Positions 7,067 through 15,872 of a DNA stretch of 34,796 bases are shown piece by piece. The number at the start of each line of letters is the position of its first letter. Position 1 is the first letter of the stretch. This DNA is from Clostridia bacterium. GTDB taxonomy: Bacteria > Bacillota > Clostridia > Oscillospirales > RGIG5554. The stretch lies in NCBI GenBank assembly GCA_017507855.1, contig JAFWAE010000040.1, positions 1 to 34,796 of the forward strand, in the 5' to 3' direction. The translations under genes and the position numbers were made by a program. A model generated the notes under the pieces. The model saw only the letters and a list, made by a program, of their open reading frames with translations. It was not told the origin of the DNA and did no database searches.

Positions 7067-8866
7067 CTATGAATTTTGGACGGGCAGGTCCAGTGTCAGG
7101 GCCAATTCTCGGAGCTGGGCACCGTCTACTTCGGAGGGGCAGTCGGTCATCAGCTCGGAGGCATTCTGCACCTTGGGGAAGGCGATCACGTCGCGGATAG
7201 CATCCAATCCCGCCATAAGCATGACCAGACGGTCAAAGCCGTAAGCCAGACCGCCGTGAGGGGGAGCGCCGTATTTGAAGGCCTCCAGCAGGAAGCCGAA
7301 GCGGCGTTGAGCCTCCTCCTGGGAAAAGCCCAGCAAAGCAAACATTTTCTGTTGCAGGTCCCCGTTGTGGATACGGATGGAGCCGCCGCCGATCTCGAAG
7401 CCGTTGAGCACGATGTCGTAAGCGCGAGCACGCACCTTGCCGGGGTCGGTTTCCATCAAGGGCACGTCTTGAGCCATGGGGGAGGTAAAGGGGTGGTGGG
7501 CCGCCACGTAACGCCCGGCGTCCTCGTCGTACTCCAGCAAGGGAAATTCGGTGATCCAAACAAAGCGGAATTCCGTTTTGTCGATCAGCCCCAGGCGCTT
7601 TGCGATCTCACAACGCAAGGCCCCAAGAGAAGCATACACGATGCTGTTTTTGCCGTCGGCTACTACCAGCAGCAGGTCGCCGTCCTCCAGACCCATACGC
7701 TCGGCCACGGCATTATTTTCCTCTTCGGTAAGGAATTTGGCGTAGGAAGAGGAGACCTCGCCGTTTTGCAGCTTCAGCCAGGCAAGACCCTTTGCTTTAT
7801 AGGTCTTGACCCATTCGGTCAGCTTGTCCAGATCCTTGCGAGTGAAGGCGGAAGCACCGCCGGGCACGCGGATGCAGCGCACAGAGCCTCCTGCTTCCAG
7901 CGCTCCCGCGAAGACCTTGAAGGAGGTTTGGGCGAAAAGATCGGAAAGATCGCAAAGCTCCAACCCAAAGCGAAGGTCGGGGTGGTCGGAGCCGAAACGG
8001 TCCATGGATTCCTGCCAGGTCATGCGCTGGAACGGGGTCTTCAGCTCCACGTCCAACACGTTTTTGAACACGTAGGAAAGCAGTCCCTCATTCAGGGCGA
8101 TGACGTCTTCCTCGTTGACGAAGGACATTTCCATATCGATCTGGGTGAATTCGGGTTGCCTGTCGGCGCGCAGATCTTCATCGCGGAAGCAACGGGTGAT
8201 CTGCATATAGCGGTCATAGCCGCCCACCATCAGCAGCTGCTTGTACAACTGGGGAGATTGGGGCAGGGCGTAGAACGTGCCTTGATGTACGCGGCTGGGC
8301 ACCAGGTAATCGCGGGCACCCTCGGGGGTGGAACGGATGAGCATGGGCGTTTCGATCTCCAAAAATCCCTGCTCGTCCAAATAACGGCGAACGGCTTGAG
8401 CCGTGCGGTGACGCAGCATCAGACTGCGGGTCAGTTCGGGACGGCGCAGGTCCAGGTAACGGTATTTCAGGCGCAGCTCCTCGCGCACGTCGCTGTTTTC
8501 CACGATCTCAAAGGGAGGGGTGGCAGCGGTATTCAGCAGGCGCAGGTCTTCCACCATGATCTCGATCTCGCCGGTGGCCATTTTGCGGTTCACGGCGGCT
8601 TCGCCGCGGGCGGCTACGATGCCTTTAGCGGCCACTACGTATTCGGCGCGCAGGGTGAAAGCTTTGTCAAACAGTTCTTTGTGAGTCGTTTCGTTAAAGT
8701 TGAGCTGAACGATGCCCGTGCGGTCGCGCACGTCGACAAAGATCAAGCTGCCCAGGTCGCGCTGCTTTTGGACCCAGCCCATGACCGTAACGGTTTGGCC
8801 GATATCCGCGGCGCTTAAGGTTCCGCAATAATGGGTGCGGGACAGGCCTTGCATGGAATCAGACAT
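7067..8866 (-). CDS. aspS: Aspartyl-tRNA synthetase
   Basis: 599 residues, the usual length for the bacterial type. It charges tRNA-Asp with aspartate in the cytoplasm. The N-terminal OB-fold anticodon-binding domain (YCGTLSAADIGQTVTVMGWVQKQRDLG) precedes a class II catalytic core: motif 1 region (GFLEIETPMLIRSTPEGARDYLVP), motif 2 (FRDEDLRADRQPEFTQIDME), the bacterial GAD insertion in the middle, and motif 3 (GGLAYGFDRLVMLM). An upstream in-frame extension exists, but MSDSMQG at 8866 has an AAAGGAG site and the expected N-terminus. It follows hisS by 31 nt and is co-transcribed with it from the T-box leader. No own promoter is evident. Confidence 0.97.
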   Translation of the reverse strand: MSDSMQGLSRTHYCGTLSAADIGQTVTVMGWVQKQRDLGSLIFVDVRDRTGIVQLNFNETTHKELFDKAFTLRAEYVVAAKGIVAARGEAAVNRKMATGEIEIMVEDLRLLNTAATPPFEIVENSDVREELRLKYRYLDLRRPELTRSLMLRHRTAQAVRRYLDEQGFLEIETPMLIRSTPEGARDYLVPSRVHQGTFYALPQSPQLYKQLLMVGGYDRYMQITRCFRDEDLRADRQPEFTQIDMEMSFVNEEDVIALNEGLLSYVFKNVLDVELKTPFQRMTWQESMDRFGSDHPDLRFGLELCDLSDLFAQTSFKVFAGALEAGGSVRCIRVPGGASAFTRKDLDKLTEWVKTYKAKGLAWLKLQNGEVSSSYAKFLTEEENNAVAERMGLEDGDLLLVVADGKNSIVYASLGALRCEIAKRLGLIDKTEFRFVWITEFPLLEYDEDAGRYVAAHHPFTSPMAQDVPLMETDPGKVRARAYDIVLNGFEIGGGSIRIHNGDLQQKMFALLGFSQEEAQRRFGFLLEAFKYGAPPHGGLAYGFDRLVMLMAGLDAIRDVIAFPKVQNASELMTDCPSEVDGAQLRELALTLDLPVQNS

Positions 8867-8897
8867 ATTTTTTCTCCTTTTCGGTGTAGTAACAAAC

Positions 8898-10154
8898 TTA
8901 AGCCAGGTCTGCGGGGGAAAGGGTGGACAGGGCGCATACACGGGTATTGCCGTCGGCCATGGAGCGGAGGGTGACCTCGCCTTTAGCTAATTCATCGTCT
9001 CCCAGCACGGCGGTGTAGCGGGCGCCCAGCTTGTCGGCGTATTTCATTTGAGCCTTCAAACTGCGCCCCACGGTATCGGCCAGGGCAGATACGCCTGCGC
9101 TACGCAGACGGTGGGCCAGCAACTGAGCCTGTACGGCGGCCTTTTCACCCACGGAGACGAAGAAAACGTCGCAGGGGGGATCGGCGGGGGTGGCCGTGCC
9201 CAAGGCTTCCATCAGCAGAAGCAGGCGGGAAAGCCCCATGCCGAAGCCCAAACCGCACATGGCGGGGCCGCCCAGCTCGTGCACCAGGCCGTCGTAACGT
9301 CCGCCTCCGCAAACGGTGCTTTGGGCGCCGATGCGGTCGGTGATAAATTCAAATACAGTCTTGGTGTAATAATCCAGTCCGCGCACGATGCGGGGGTTGA
9401 CGGTGAAGGGAAGACCCATGCCCGTCAGCAGTTCCTGCAGGGTGTGGAAATGGTCCTTGCAATCGTCGCAAAGATAGTCCACGGTGCGGGGGGCATCGGC
9501 CGTCAGCTCCTGGCATTGGGGACATTTGCAGTCCAAAATGCGCATGGGGTTTACCTGCAGGCGGGTCTTGCAGGTGTCGCAAAGGCGGTCGGCGCGGGAG
9601 GCAAAATATTCGTACAGGGCCGCATGGTAATCCTTGCGGCAAACGGGACAGCCGATGGAGTTGATATGCAGCTGCCACACGCTTTCGTCTGCCCCACAGC
9701 GGCGAAGCATTTCTGCCGCCAGGGCGATAAGCTCGGCATCGGCGGAAGCGTGGGGGGCGCCGAAGATCTCGGCACCGAACTGGAAAAATTCACGAGAGCG
9801 GCCTGCCTGAGGGCGCTCGTAGCGGAAGCAGTTGAGCACGTAAAACAGCTTTAAGGGCAAGGCCTGTCCGTACATTCCGTTTTCGATCACTGCACGTACC
9901 GTGCCCGCTGTGCCTTCGGGACGCAGGGTGAAAGAATCGCCCCCGCGGTCGGAGAAGGTATACATTTCTTTTTGTACCACGTCCGTGGCATCGCCCACAC
10001 CGCGCTGAAACAGCTCGGTAGCCTCGAAGGTGGGCAAGCGGATCTCGCCGAAGCCGAACAGGGCCGCCGTGTCGCGGGCCTGCTGCTCCACAAAGCGCCA
10101 TTTGGCCGCCTCGGCAGGTAAAATATCCATAGTGCCTCTTGGTTTACGGATCAC
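8898..10154 (-). CDS. hisS: Histidyl-tRNA synthetase
   Basis: 418 residues. Charges tRNA-His. Class II features are present: the N-terminal RKPRGTMDILP, motif 2 (FRYERPQAGRSREFFQFGAEIFG), the histidine-A motif RGLDYYTKTVFEF, the GGGRYDGL loop and motif 3 (GLGFGMGLSRLLLL). The HisRS insertion contains Cys pairs (CPVC, CDTC, CPQC, CDDC), suggesting metal binding, as in other clostridial enzymes. The C-terminal anticodon domain begins near residue 325. The start is a GTG at 10154 with AAAGGA about 12 nt upstream; no better in-frame start would keep the conserved N-terminus. First gene of the T-box-controlled operon. Confidence 0.97.
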   Translation of the reverse strand: MIRKPRGTMDILPAEAAKWRFVEQQARDTAALFGFGEIRLPTFEATELFQRGVGDATDVVQKEMYTFSDRGGDSFTLRPEGTAGTVRAVIENGMYGQALPLKLFYVLNCFRYERPQAGRSREFFQFGAEIFGAPHASADAELIALAAEMLRRCGADESVWQLHINSIGCPVCRKDYHAALYEYFASRADRLCDTCKTRLQVNPMRILDCKCPQCQELTADAPRTVDYLCDDCKDHFHTLQELLTGMGLPFTVNPRIVRGLDYYTKTVFEFITDRIGAQSTVCGGGRYDGLVHELGGPAMCGLGFGMGLSRLLLLMEALGTATPADPPCDVFFVSVGEKAAVQAQLLAHRLRSAGVSALADTVGRSLKAQMKYADKLGARYTAVLGDDELAKGEVTLRSMADGNTRVCALSTLSPADLA

Positions 10155-10176
10155 GGGTAAAAATCATCCTTTCAAG

Positions 10177-10213
10177 AAAAATAAAATCCCTGCGGAAAAA
10201 AACTCCGCAGGGA
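10177..10213 (-). terminator. T-box-controlled transcription terminator
   Basis: Minus-strand hairpin with TCCCTGCGGA arms (10187-10196 and 10204-10213) followed by a T-rich tract. It lies directly downstream of the T-box sequence, so antitermination by uncharged tRNA would decide read-through into hisS. Confidence 0.9.
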
Positions 10214-10397
10214 CGAATAAGATCGTGGTGCCACCCCGGTTCAGGTGTTTGAAAAACACCCCTTTTTACAAGCTCCTTAACGCGGAAAACGAAAGCTCCC
10301 AAGCCGTCCTTCGCACGGACATCCCCGTGAACGGCTTCCACCGGCCCGTTCTCGCTGCTTGGGTATGCTACCGCCTACTGAGCTTTTTCATCGCTTT
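10182..10397 (-). promoter_or_regulatory. T-box riboswitch leader of hisS-aspS
   Basis: The conserved T-box antiterminator sequence GGGGTGGCACCACG is at 10224-10237 on the minus strand, immediately before the terminator. Upstream is a stem I region with an AGTA motif, the AGCGAG and GGTGGAAGCC apical elements, and GAA preceding GGACGG. That GAA-N-GAC placement makes GAC (Asp; plus-strand 10306-10308) the best specifier candidate. A CAC also occurs nearby but not in the expected position. Uncharged tRNA binding stabilises the antiterminator and turns on both synthetases. Confidence 0.92.
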
Positions 10398-10403
10398 CCT
10401 ATT

Positions 10404-10431
10404 ATTATATACAAAAGCGGAAAAAAGTCAA
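10404..10431 (-). promoter_or_regulatory. Promoter of the hisS-aspS T-box operon
   Basis: Minus strand: TTGACT, 16-nt spacer, perfect TATAAT, just upstream of the T-box leader. Confidence 0.85.
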
Positions 10432-10471
10432 GGGGTTTGGCAAATATAAGTGTCAAAAAACCTCTTTTTAT

Positions 10472-13420
10472 TTAGTTTTTCGCTTGGCAGGCACGGCTCA
10501 TGCCCTTTTGTGCAAACAAAACGTAAACGGGCTCGTCCGACAGCGTTACCCGGTGGCCTTCCACGGCTATGGGGTTGCCGAAATGATCCACCACCGTATA
10601 GGTGCTTGACGGGTCAATGTGCAAGACGGCGGAGCAGGCAGGCGTTTTGCGGTAGGCTGCAACGACGGTTCGGCTTTCGTTTTCAAAGGAAAGGACCATA
10701 GCCCCTTCCGTTTCCTGCTCCAACGTGCCCTTCATGCCGTCCAGCAGGCGGATGGCGGTGGCGTAGCCCAACACGGTGCGGTTGGGCTCACCTCGATAAG
10801 AAACATTGCCCCAGGCGTTTTCGTAGCGGGCGTTGCCGGAGGCGGGGGAGCATTTGTTGTAAAAATAGAGCACATAACCGCGGTAATTGCGGCATTTCAT
10901 CAGTACGATTTTCTTAAGGTTTTCGGAGGCATTGAGGGCATCGTCGGCAAACACGTTGCCGCATTCGTTCATAAACAGGGCCTCGTCCTCCACGGGGAAG
11001 GTACCCATGTCAGCCAGCAGACCGGGCTTTTGCGCGGTGCGGTAAAAGGCCTCGGTGGTGTGGGCGTGCCAGGCCACAGTGTCCAAAAGACCCTCTTCGC
11101 GCAAGCGCAGAAAGCCTTCGTAATAAGCCTCAAGATCTGTGGCGGAGGCGTATTTTTCCTCTATGCTTCCGGGAACAATGGCGTGGTGGGCCACCATGCC
11201 TCCCGTGGCGGTCAGCAGCTTGGGATTTATGCGGCGGGCCGTTTCGCACATGATGCGCAGGCTTTGCAGATACAGCGAGGCGGGACCGTAAAAATTGGAG
11301 AAGGTGGGCTCGTTATCCATTTCCAAAAGCAGATTGTCTGCTTGAGCGTAATGGCGGCAAAAGGCCTCCATGAAGGAGGTAAATGCCTCCGGATCGGGGG
11401 GACAGCGATACCAGGGAATGGTGCTTTCACCCGTGGCCTCGTACAGCTGTTGGGAATAACTGCCCAGGTAGGTGCTGTCCGCAGACCAGGGAGTGGTGCC
11501 CTTTAGGATCCAGTCGATCCAAATGCCCCGCTGAGCGGTTTGTTTGACCAAATAGTCCGTATAGGTGAAGTTCAGGGGACTGTCGGGAGAGGCCTGTAGG
11601 TTGGACCAAAGGGCGCCGTTGCCGATGCGGACCATGTTTACGCCCAGGTAAGAAAGCTGATCCAGCACCAATTCCTGGGTCTGCCAGCGGTTGCGGAACA
11701 GATACGTTTCCCAGGGATCGGCGTAGGAAATGGCCACAGAGGGCAGGACGCCCCAGAAGAAATCGGGATCGGCTGCCTGTTTGGCGCGCGGGGTAACACC
11801 CAGCTGCAGGCTTTCACAAGCCAGCACGTTTCGCTCGGCATCGTAAAACGTACAGCAAAGCCGATACAGGCCGTTGGCTTGGGGAATAAAACGCCCGTCG
11901 GCCCAAAGACCCTGTTCGTTGATGCACAGGCTGTCGCGGGTAAAGGAAAGGATTTGGTCTTTACCGTATTGCAGATCAATGAGCTGTACGGTGGCGCAGA
12001 AGGTGCGCGGGTCGCTGAAGCGAACGCGGAAGGCAATGGGGGCGTTGGGTTCGTAAAGTCGCAGGGCGCTGTCTGCCGTAATGGAAAGCAAATGCCCGCC
12101 GTTTACGGCAAAATGCTCTGTCAGCTGATCGGTCAGGGTCAAAAAAACGTCCAATGCCTGCAAGGCCGCCTTACAGGAGACCTTTCCCGAACCGGGTAGG
12201 TAATTCGAAAGGTCGAGGGGGAATGGGGCGTAGCTGCCGCAAACATAAGTCCAGGCGTTTTCGAGCATCTGACGCGCGGCGGCAGAGTCCAGGGGGCGAA
12301 GTGCCAGGGAGGCTTCACTGTAAAAGCCGAAGCGCAGGGCCGCGGAGGCGGCCTCGCCGCAGGAAATAAGGGAAAGCTGGGGCAGACAGCGAGTCTCCGG
12401 TAAAAAGAGGCTTTCTGCTAACATAGCTGCAAATTGGCCCGTTGTCAGCTCGGCGGTCAGCGCGGGGGAGGACAGTGACGAAAGGATAAGGGGACAGCGC
12501 AGGGCTGCAGGGTAAGAGGTGGGATCGATACCTGCAGGCAGATGGGCCTGCACGCTCACCCGGGTCAGCGTTTGTCCGTCTGCATTGCAGATGTTTCCCT
12601 CGGCGGGAGAAAAGGCGCGCAAGATCCCCTCACCTGCGTAAAATGAATCGGGATGGGAGGAAAGCAACTGTACGCGGTCCCAGCTTTGGGGAAGGCGGAT
12701 CAATTGCCCCGGCCTTGCTGCCAAAGAGGAGGGAGAGGATGAGGCAGCGTAAGAGATTTCGCTCACGGAAAGCTCGTGAATGCGCAAGGCTCCTTGAGAT
12801 TCGGCGCTGACCAGTACGTTACCGCCCTCCGTTACGGAGGAAAGCGTTGCATCTGCCACCGTCTCACCCCCGTCCATGATCCGTAAGGAATTGCCTTGAC
12901 ACGTAATACAAAGGGTGTGTCGAACGCCCTTCTCCACGCGATACGGCGCGGAAAAAACAAGGCTTTCGCGCCCGCCGATCATTTCCGAGACGGTCACCGC
13001 GTCGGCATTTAGGTCCTGCGTATAGCCCTTTAAAAAGCGCACGAGGATCAGCTTGCCTCCGCTTTGCCGCAGGGTCAGCACAAACAGAGAACTGCCGTTG
13101 GAGGGGGTCTGCAGGGTAAAGGAAAAATACAATTGAAAATTTTGGTAGCTATGGTTGAAGGGCGCCACAGAAAGCAGATCGCCGGTACTGTTTTGTAACA
13201 GCGCCTCGTAAGGGACACTCAGCGAAAGTCCCTTTTGAGAAGAGGTCAGCCGCCCATCGGAAGTAAAGAGGGACTCGGCCTCGGTGAGAACTTGGCTACT
13301 CCATCGGTTTATACTGTTCTCCTCAAAAAACGGAGGCTGCTCAAATGGCTCCATACAGCCGGTGCAAAAAAACAGAATAAAGCAAAGGCATAGCCATGAG
13401 ATCCGTTTGGAAGGGAACAT
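10472..13420 (-). CDS. Large lipoprotein with a clan GH-A-like glycoside hydrolase domain
   Basis: 982 residues from the ATG at 13420, chosen because AAAGGA lies 8 nt upstream and it gives a compact lipoprotein signal (lipobox FCTGC, lipidated Cys22); an ATG at 13429 or 13444 would only lengthen the leader. Residues 50-240 look like a beta-sandwich of the LamG/concanavalin type (FQLYFSFTLQTP, HTLCITCQGNSLRIMDGGE). From about residue 570 there is a TIM-barrel-like domain: MVRIGNGALWSN, then LEMDNEPTF with Glu704 after Asn as in clan GH-A acid/base sites, and ALFMNECGN with Glu819 as candidate nucleophile. The C-terminus adds a short beta domain (TYTVVDHFGNPIAVEG). It is probably a cell-surface polysaccharide hydrolase; the family and substrate cannot be set by eye. 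Confidence 0.75.
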   Translation of the reverse strand: MFPSKRISWLCLCFILFFCTGCMEPFEQPPFFEENSINRWSSQVLTEAESLFTSDGRLTSSQKGLSLSVPYEALLQNSTGDLLSVAPFNHSYQNFQLYFSFTLQTPSNGSSLFVLTLRQSGGKLILVRFLKGYTQDLNADAVTVSEMIGGRESLVFSAPYRVEKGVRHTLCITCQGNSLRIMDGGETVADATLSSVTEGGNVLVSAESQGALRIHELSVSEISYAASSSPSSLAARPGQLIRLPQSWDRVQLLSSHPDSFYAGEGILRAFSPAEGNICNADGQTLTRVSVQAHLPAGIDPTSYPAALRCPLILSSLSSPALTAELTTGQFAAMLAESLFLPETRCLPQLSLISCGEAASAALRFGFYSEASLALRPLDSAAARQMLENAWTYVCGSYAPFPLDLSNYLPGSGKVSCKAALQALDVFLTLTDQLTEHFAVNGGHLLSITADSALRLYEPNAPIAFRVRFSDPRTFCATVQLIDLQYGKDQILSFTRDSLCINEQGLWADGRFIPQANGLYRLCCTFYDAERNVLACESLQLGVTPRAKQAADPDFFWGVLPSVAISYADPWETYLFRNRWQTQELVLDQLSYLGVNMVRIGNGALWSNLQASPDSPLNFTYTDYLVKQTAQRGIWIDWILKGTTPWSADSTYLGSYSQQLYEATGESTIPWYRCPPDPEAFTSFMEAFCRHYAQADNLLLEMDNEPTFSNFYGPASLYLQSLRIMCETARRINPKLLTATGGMVAHHAIVPGSIEEKYASATDLEAYYEGFLRLREEGLLDTVAWHAHTTEAFYRTAQKPGLLADMGTFPVEDEALFMNECGNVFADDALNASENLKKIVLMKCRNYRGYVLYFYNKCSPASGNARYENAWGNVSYRGEPNRTVLGYATAIRLLDGMKGTLEQETEGAMVLSFENESRTVVAAYRKTPACSAVLHIDPSSTYTVVDHFGNPIAVEGHRVTLSDEPVYVLFAQKGMSRACQAKN

Positions 13421-13474
13421 GCCCAACATCCTTTCTGTTTTCATTTTTTGATTTTATGATTTTTCGTTACTTTC

Positions 13475-13502
13475 ATTATATAAAACGGAGGATTTTTGTC
13501 AA
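13475..13502 (-). promoter_or_regulatory. Promoter of the glycosidase lipoprotein gene
   Basis: Minus strand: perfect TTGACA, 16-nt spacer, perfect TATAAT, about 55 nt upstream of the chosen ATG and divergent from the rpmE promoter. Confidence 0.85.
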
Positions 13503-13549
13503 TAGGGAAATAAAAGAAGAAATATTCTGAAGATTTTTTTCAAAAACAC

Positions 13550-13578
13550 TTGCATACCCGGAAAAAATCGTGTATAAT
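13550..13578 (+). promoter_or_regulatory. Promoter of rpmE
   Basis: TTGCAT, 17-nt spacer, perfect TATAAT, followed by about 40 nt of leader to the rpmE ATG. Confidence 0.88.
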
Positions 13579-13621
13579 ATCTTTCGTGCAATTGATAGCT
13601 AGGTCGAAAGAGGTGTAAACA

Positions 13622-13825
13622 ATGAAGGAAGCCATCCATCCTAAATACGAGCCCACCACCATTCGGTGTGCCTGCGGCGAGGTCATAGAGACACGCTCCA
13701 CCAAGAAGGACATCCGTGTTGAAATTTGCTCCAAGTGCCATCCGTTCTTCACCGGCAAGCAGAAGTTTGTCGATGCGGGCGGTCGCGTGGAAAAGTTCAA
13801 CAAAAAGTTCGGTCTGAACAAGTAA
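13622..13825 (+). CDS. rpmE: Ribosomal protein L31 (zinc-binding form)
   Basis: 67 residues, full length for bL31, a component of the 50S subunit that bridges to the 30S. The N-terminus [19 protein letters not shown] and C-terminal [15 protein letters not shown] are diagnostic. Cys residues in RCACG and ICSKCHPF mark the C+ zinc-containing paralogue and not the zinc-independent form. A GAGGTG site precedes the ATG. It has its own promoter and a terminator behind it. Confidence 0.97.
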   Translation: MKEAIHPKYEPTTIRCACGEVIETRSTKKDIRVEICSKCHPFFTGKQKFVDAGGRVEKFNKKFGLNK

Positions 13826-13838
13826 GATCGTCTTTCAC

Positions 13839-13866
13839 AAGGGCAGCGTAGTACGTTGCCCTTTTT
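13839..13866 (+). terminator. Intrinsic terminator after rpmE
   Basis: Stem AGGGCAGCG / CGTTGCCCT with a 5-nt loop followed by a T run. Some read-through into hflX is possible because no separate hflX promoter is evident. Confidence 0.85.
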
Positions 13867-13907
13867 GTGTGCCCAAAAACAGGCTTTTTCAGAGGGAGGA
13901 AGCGTGT

Positions 13908-15191
13908 GTGAAAAAGAATTTAATGCAGGAATTCGGCGGGGAGAAAACCTGCCGCGCCGTGCTGATCGGTTTGAATACCGGCGGGGCAGACCCCCTGCTG
14001 GCCACTGATGATCAGAGCATCGCCGAGCTTCGCGGTCTGCTGGATACGGCAGGGGGCGAATGCGTGGGGGTGCTGGTCCAAAACCGCTCCTTTGCCGAAA
14101 GCCGCACCCTGCTTGGGGAAGGAAAGGTGCAGGAGCTGAAGGAAGCCTGTTTGGCCCTGGAGGCTGACCTGATCGTATGCGATAACGAGTTGTCGCCTGT
14201 GCAGATCAAAAATTTGGAGCAGGATACGGACGTGCGTGTGATCGACCGGAGCATGCTGATTTTGGATATTTTTGCCCTGCACGCCGTTACGGGAGAGGGC
14301 AAATTGCAGGTGGAGCTGGCTCAGCTGAAATATACCATGCCCCGTTTGATGGGCAAGGGGCTGGAGCTGTCCCGTCTGGGAGGCGGTATCGGCACGCGAG
14401 GCCCGGGTGAGACCCAGCTGGAGACCGACCGCCGCCATTTGAAGCGCAAGATCGCCGCCCTGCGCGAGCAACTGGACGAAGTGGTGCGCAACCGCGGCGT
14501 GCAGCGCAAACTGCGCGAGCAAAGCGGCGTGATGCAGGTGGCCGTGGTGGGGTATACCAACGCGGGAAAATCCTCCTTGATGAACGCCCTGACAGGGGCC
14601 GGAATTCTGGCAGAAAACAAGCTGTTCGCCACGCTGGATACCACCACCAAAAAACTGCGCACACCTGGGGGGCAGGATCTGCTCCTTACGGATACAGTCG
14701 GCTTTATTGATAAATTGCCTCACCATTTGGTGGAGGCCTTCCGTTCCACCTTGGAAGAGGCTGTGTTTGCAGACGTACTGCTGGAGGTGATCGACGCTTC
14801 CGATCCGCGCCAGATCTTCCAGTACGAGGTGACCAACAAAGTGCTGGACGAGCTTGGGGCGGCGGGAAAACCCCGTGTGGTGGTGCTGAACAAATGCGAT
14901 CTGCCCCTTCCCGAGGAGGAGCTTCGCCTGCGTGTGCCGGGGATGCTTTGCGTATCGGCCTCCACGGGCAGCGGGTTGGAGCAGCTGCTGCAGGAGCTGG
15001 AGGCTCAATGCCTGAAGGGAAGGCGGGTCATGCGGGTGCTGTTGCCTTATGCCCAGGGAAGCTTGGTGGACCTGCTGCACAAAAACGGCTGCGTGCGCAC
15101 CATGGAATATCGGGACGAAGGCATCTTTTTGGACCTGCTTTGCGAGCCTGCCATTGCAGGTAAAGTGGAAAAATACAGTGTGGAAGGCTGA
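13908..15191 (+). CDS. hflX: Ribosome-associated GTPase HflX
   Basis: 427 residues from a GTG at 13908, selected because GGAGG ends 8 nt before it; an earlier in-frame GTG at 13869 lacks such a site. HflX binds the 50S subunit and splits or rescues stalled ribosomes after stress. The N-terminal HflX domain ends with the glycine-rich linker GGGIGTRGPGETQLETDRR. The G domain follows: G1 GYTNAGKSS, G3 DTVGFIDKLPHHLVEAF, G4 NKCD. A short C-terminal domain ends the protein. It sits between rpmE and smpB, a translation and ribosome-rescue neighbourhood. Confidence 0.96.
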   Translation: MKKNLMQEFGGEKTCRAVLIGLNTGGADPLLATDDQSIAELRGLLDTAGGECVGVLVQNRSFAESRTLLGEGKVQELKEACLALEADLIVCDNELSPVQIKNLEQDTDVRVIDRSMLILDIFALHAVTGEGKLQVELAQLKYTMPRLMGKGLELSRLGGGIGTRGPGETQLETDRRHLKRKIAALREQLDEVVRNRGVQRKLREQSGVMQVAVVGYTNAGKSSLMNALTGAGILAENKLFATLDTTTKKLRTPGGQDLLLTDTVGFIDKLPHHLVEAFRSTLEEAVFADVLLEVIDASDPRQIFQYEVTNKVLDELGAAGKPRVVVLNKCDLPLPEEELRLRVPGMLCVSASTGSGLEQLLQELEAQCLKGRRVMRVLLPYAQGSLVDLLHKNGCVRTMEYRDEGIFLDLLCEPAIAGKVEKYSVEG

Positions 15192-15212
15192 AAAACGGCC
15201 TTTTGACAAAAC

Positions 15213-15251
15213 GGGGAGTGACCTGCGAGTAGGCCGCTCCCCCCTTTTTTT
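15213..15251 (+). terminator. Intrinsic terminator after hflX
   Basis: Stem GGGGAGTG (15213-15220) pairing with CGCTCCCC (15235-15242), then a C/T run ending in seven Ts. Confidence 0.8.
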
Positions 15252-15277
15252 ACCGCGCAACTTTAAAGGAGAAATAC

Positions 15278-15306
15278 TTTACAAACGGGAGAAACTGTGG
15301 TATAAT
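15278..15306 (+). promoter_or_regulatory. Promoter of smpB operon
   Basis: TTTACA, 17-nt spacer, perfect TATAAT, about 70 nt upstream of smpB. Confidence 0.85.
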
Positions 15307-15375
15307 AAGGTGAGAATGGACGGGTATCCCCTTTTGTAAAATAGATTCATTAGAGTAAAGGAAGAAGGCAAGAGC

Positions 15376-15849
15376 ATGGCGGAAAAAGAAGCCGTGAAAA
15401 TATTACAGACCAACAAAAAAGCTTACCACGACTATTTTGTGGAAGAGGTATATGAATGCGGCATCGAGCTGTACGGCACGGAGGTCAAATCAGTCCGCTT
15501 AGGGGAAATGAACCTTAAGGACAGCTATTGTGACTTTAAAGATGGGGAGCTGTTCGTGTGTGGCATGCACATCAGCCCTTACGAAAAGGGAAACGTGTTT
15601 AACCGCGAGCCTTATCGCCAAAGAAAGCTGTTGTTGCATAAGCGCGAGATCCTAAAGCTTTTCGGTTGGGTCAAGCGGGACGGGTACACGGTCATTCCCT
15701 TAAAGGTGTATTTAAAGGGTCCTCGGGTCAAGGTGGAGATCGGGTTGTGTAAAGGCAAAAAGCTTTACGACAAGAGAGACGATATGGCCCGTCGGGATGC
15801 GGGTCGCGAGATGGAGCGCGCGTTCAAGCAGCGCGATCGCGGCGAGTAA
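15376..15849 (+). CDS. smpB: SsrA-binding protein SmpB
   Basis: 157 residues, the standard length. SmpB binds tmRNA and brings it to ribosomes stalled on broken mRNAs for trans-translation. Diagnostic stretches are present: [27 protein letters not shown], the G-rich fold end [27 protein letters not shown] and a basic C-terminal tail that enters the ribosomal mRNA channel. A purine-rich GGAAGAAGGC lies upstream of the ATG. The tmRNA gene itself is not in this window. The next gene starts 24 nt after its stop and is likely co-transcribed. Confidence 0.97.
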   Translation: MAEKEAVKILQTNKKAYHDYFVEEVYECGIELYGTEVKSVRLGEMNLKDSYCDFKDGELFVCGMHISPYEKGNVFNREPYRQRKLLLHKREILKLFGWVKRDGYTVIPLKVYLKGPRVKVEIGLCKGKKLYDKRDDMARRDAGREMERAFKQRDRGE

Positions 15850-15872
15850 AAACGGAGAAGGAGGCGTCTGCT

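Noticed and set aside
7076-8818. A 580-codon open frame on the plus strand
   Set aside because: It lies antisense inside aspS, has no ribosome-binding site, and its Gly/His/Gln-rich translation is typical of the reverse strand of a GC-rich gene.
13920-15260. A 446-codon minus-strand open frame
   Set aside because: Antisense shadow of hflX, with low-complexity His/Gln-rich translation.
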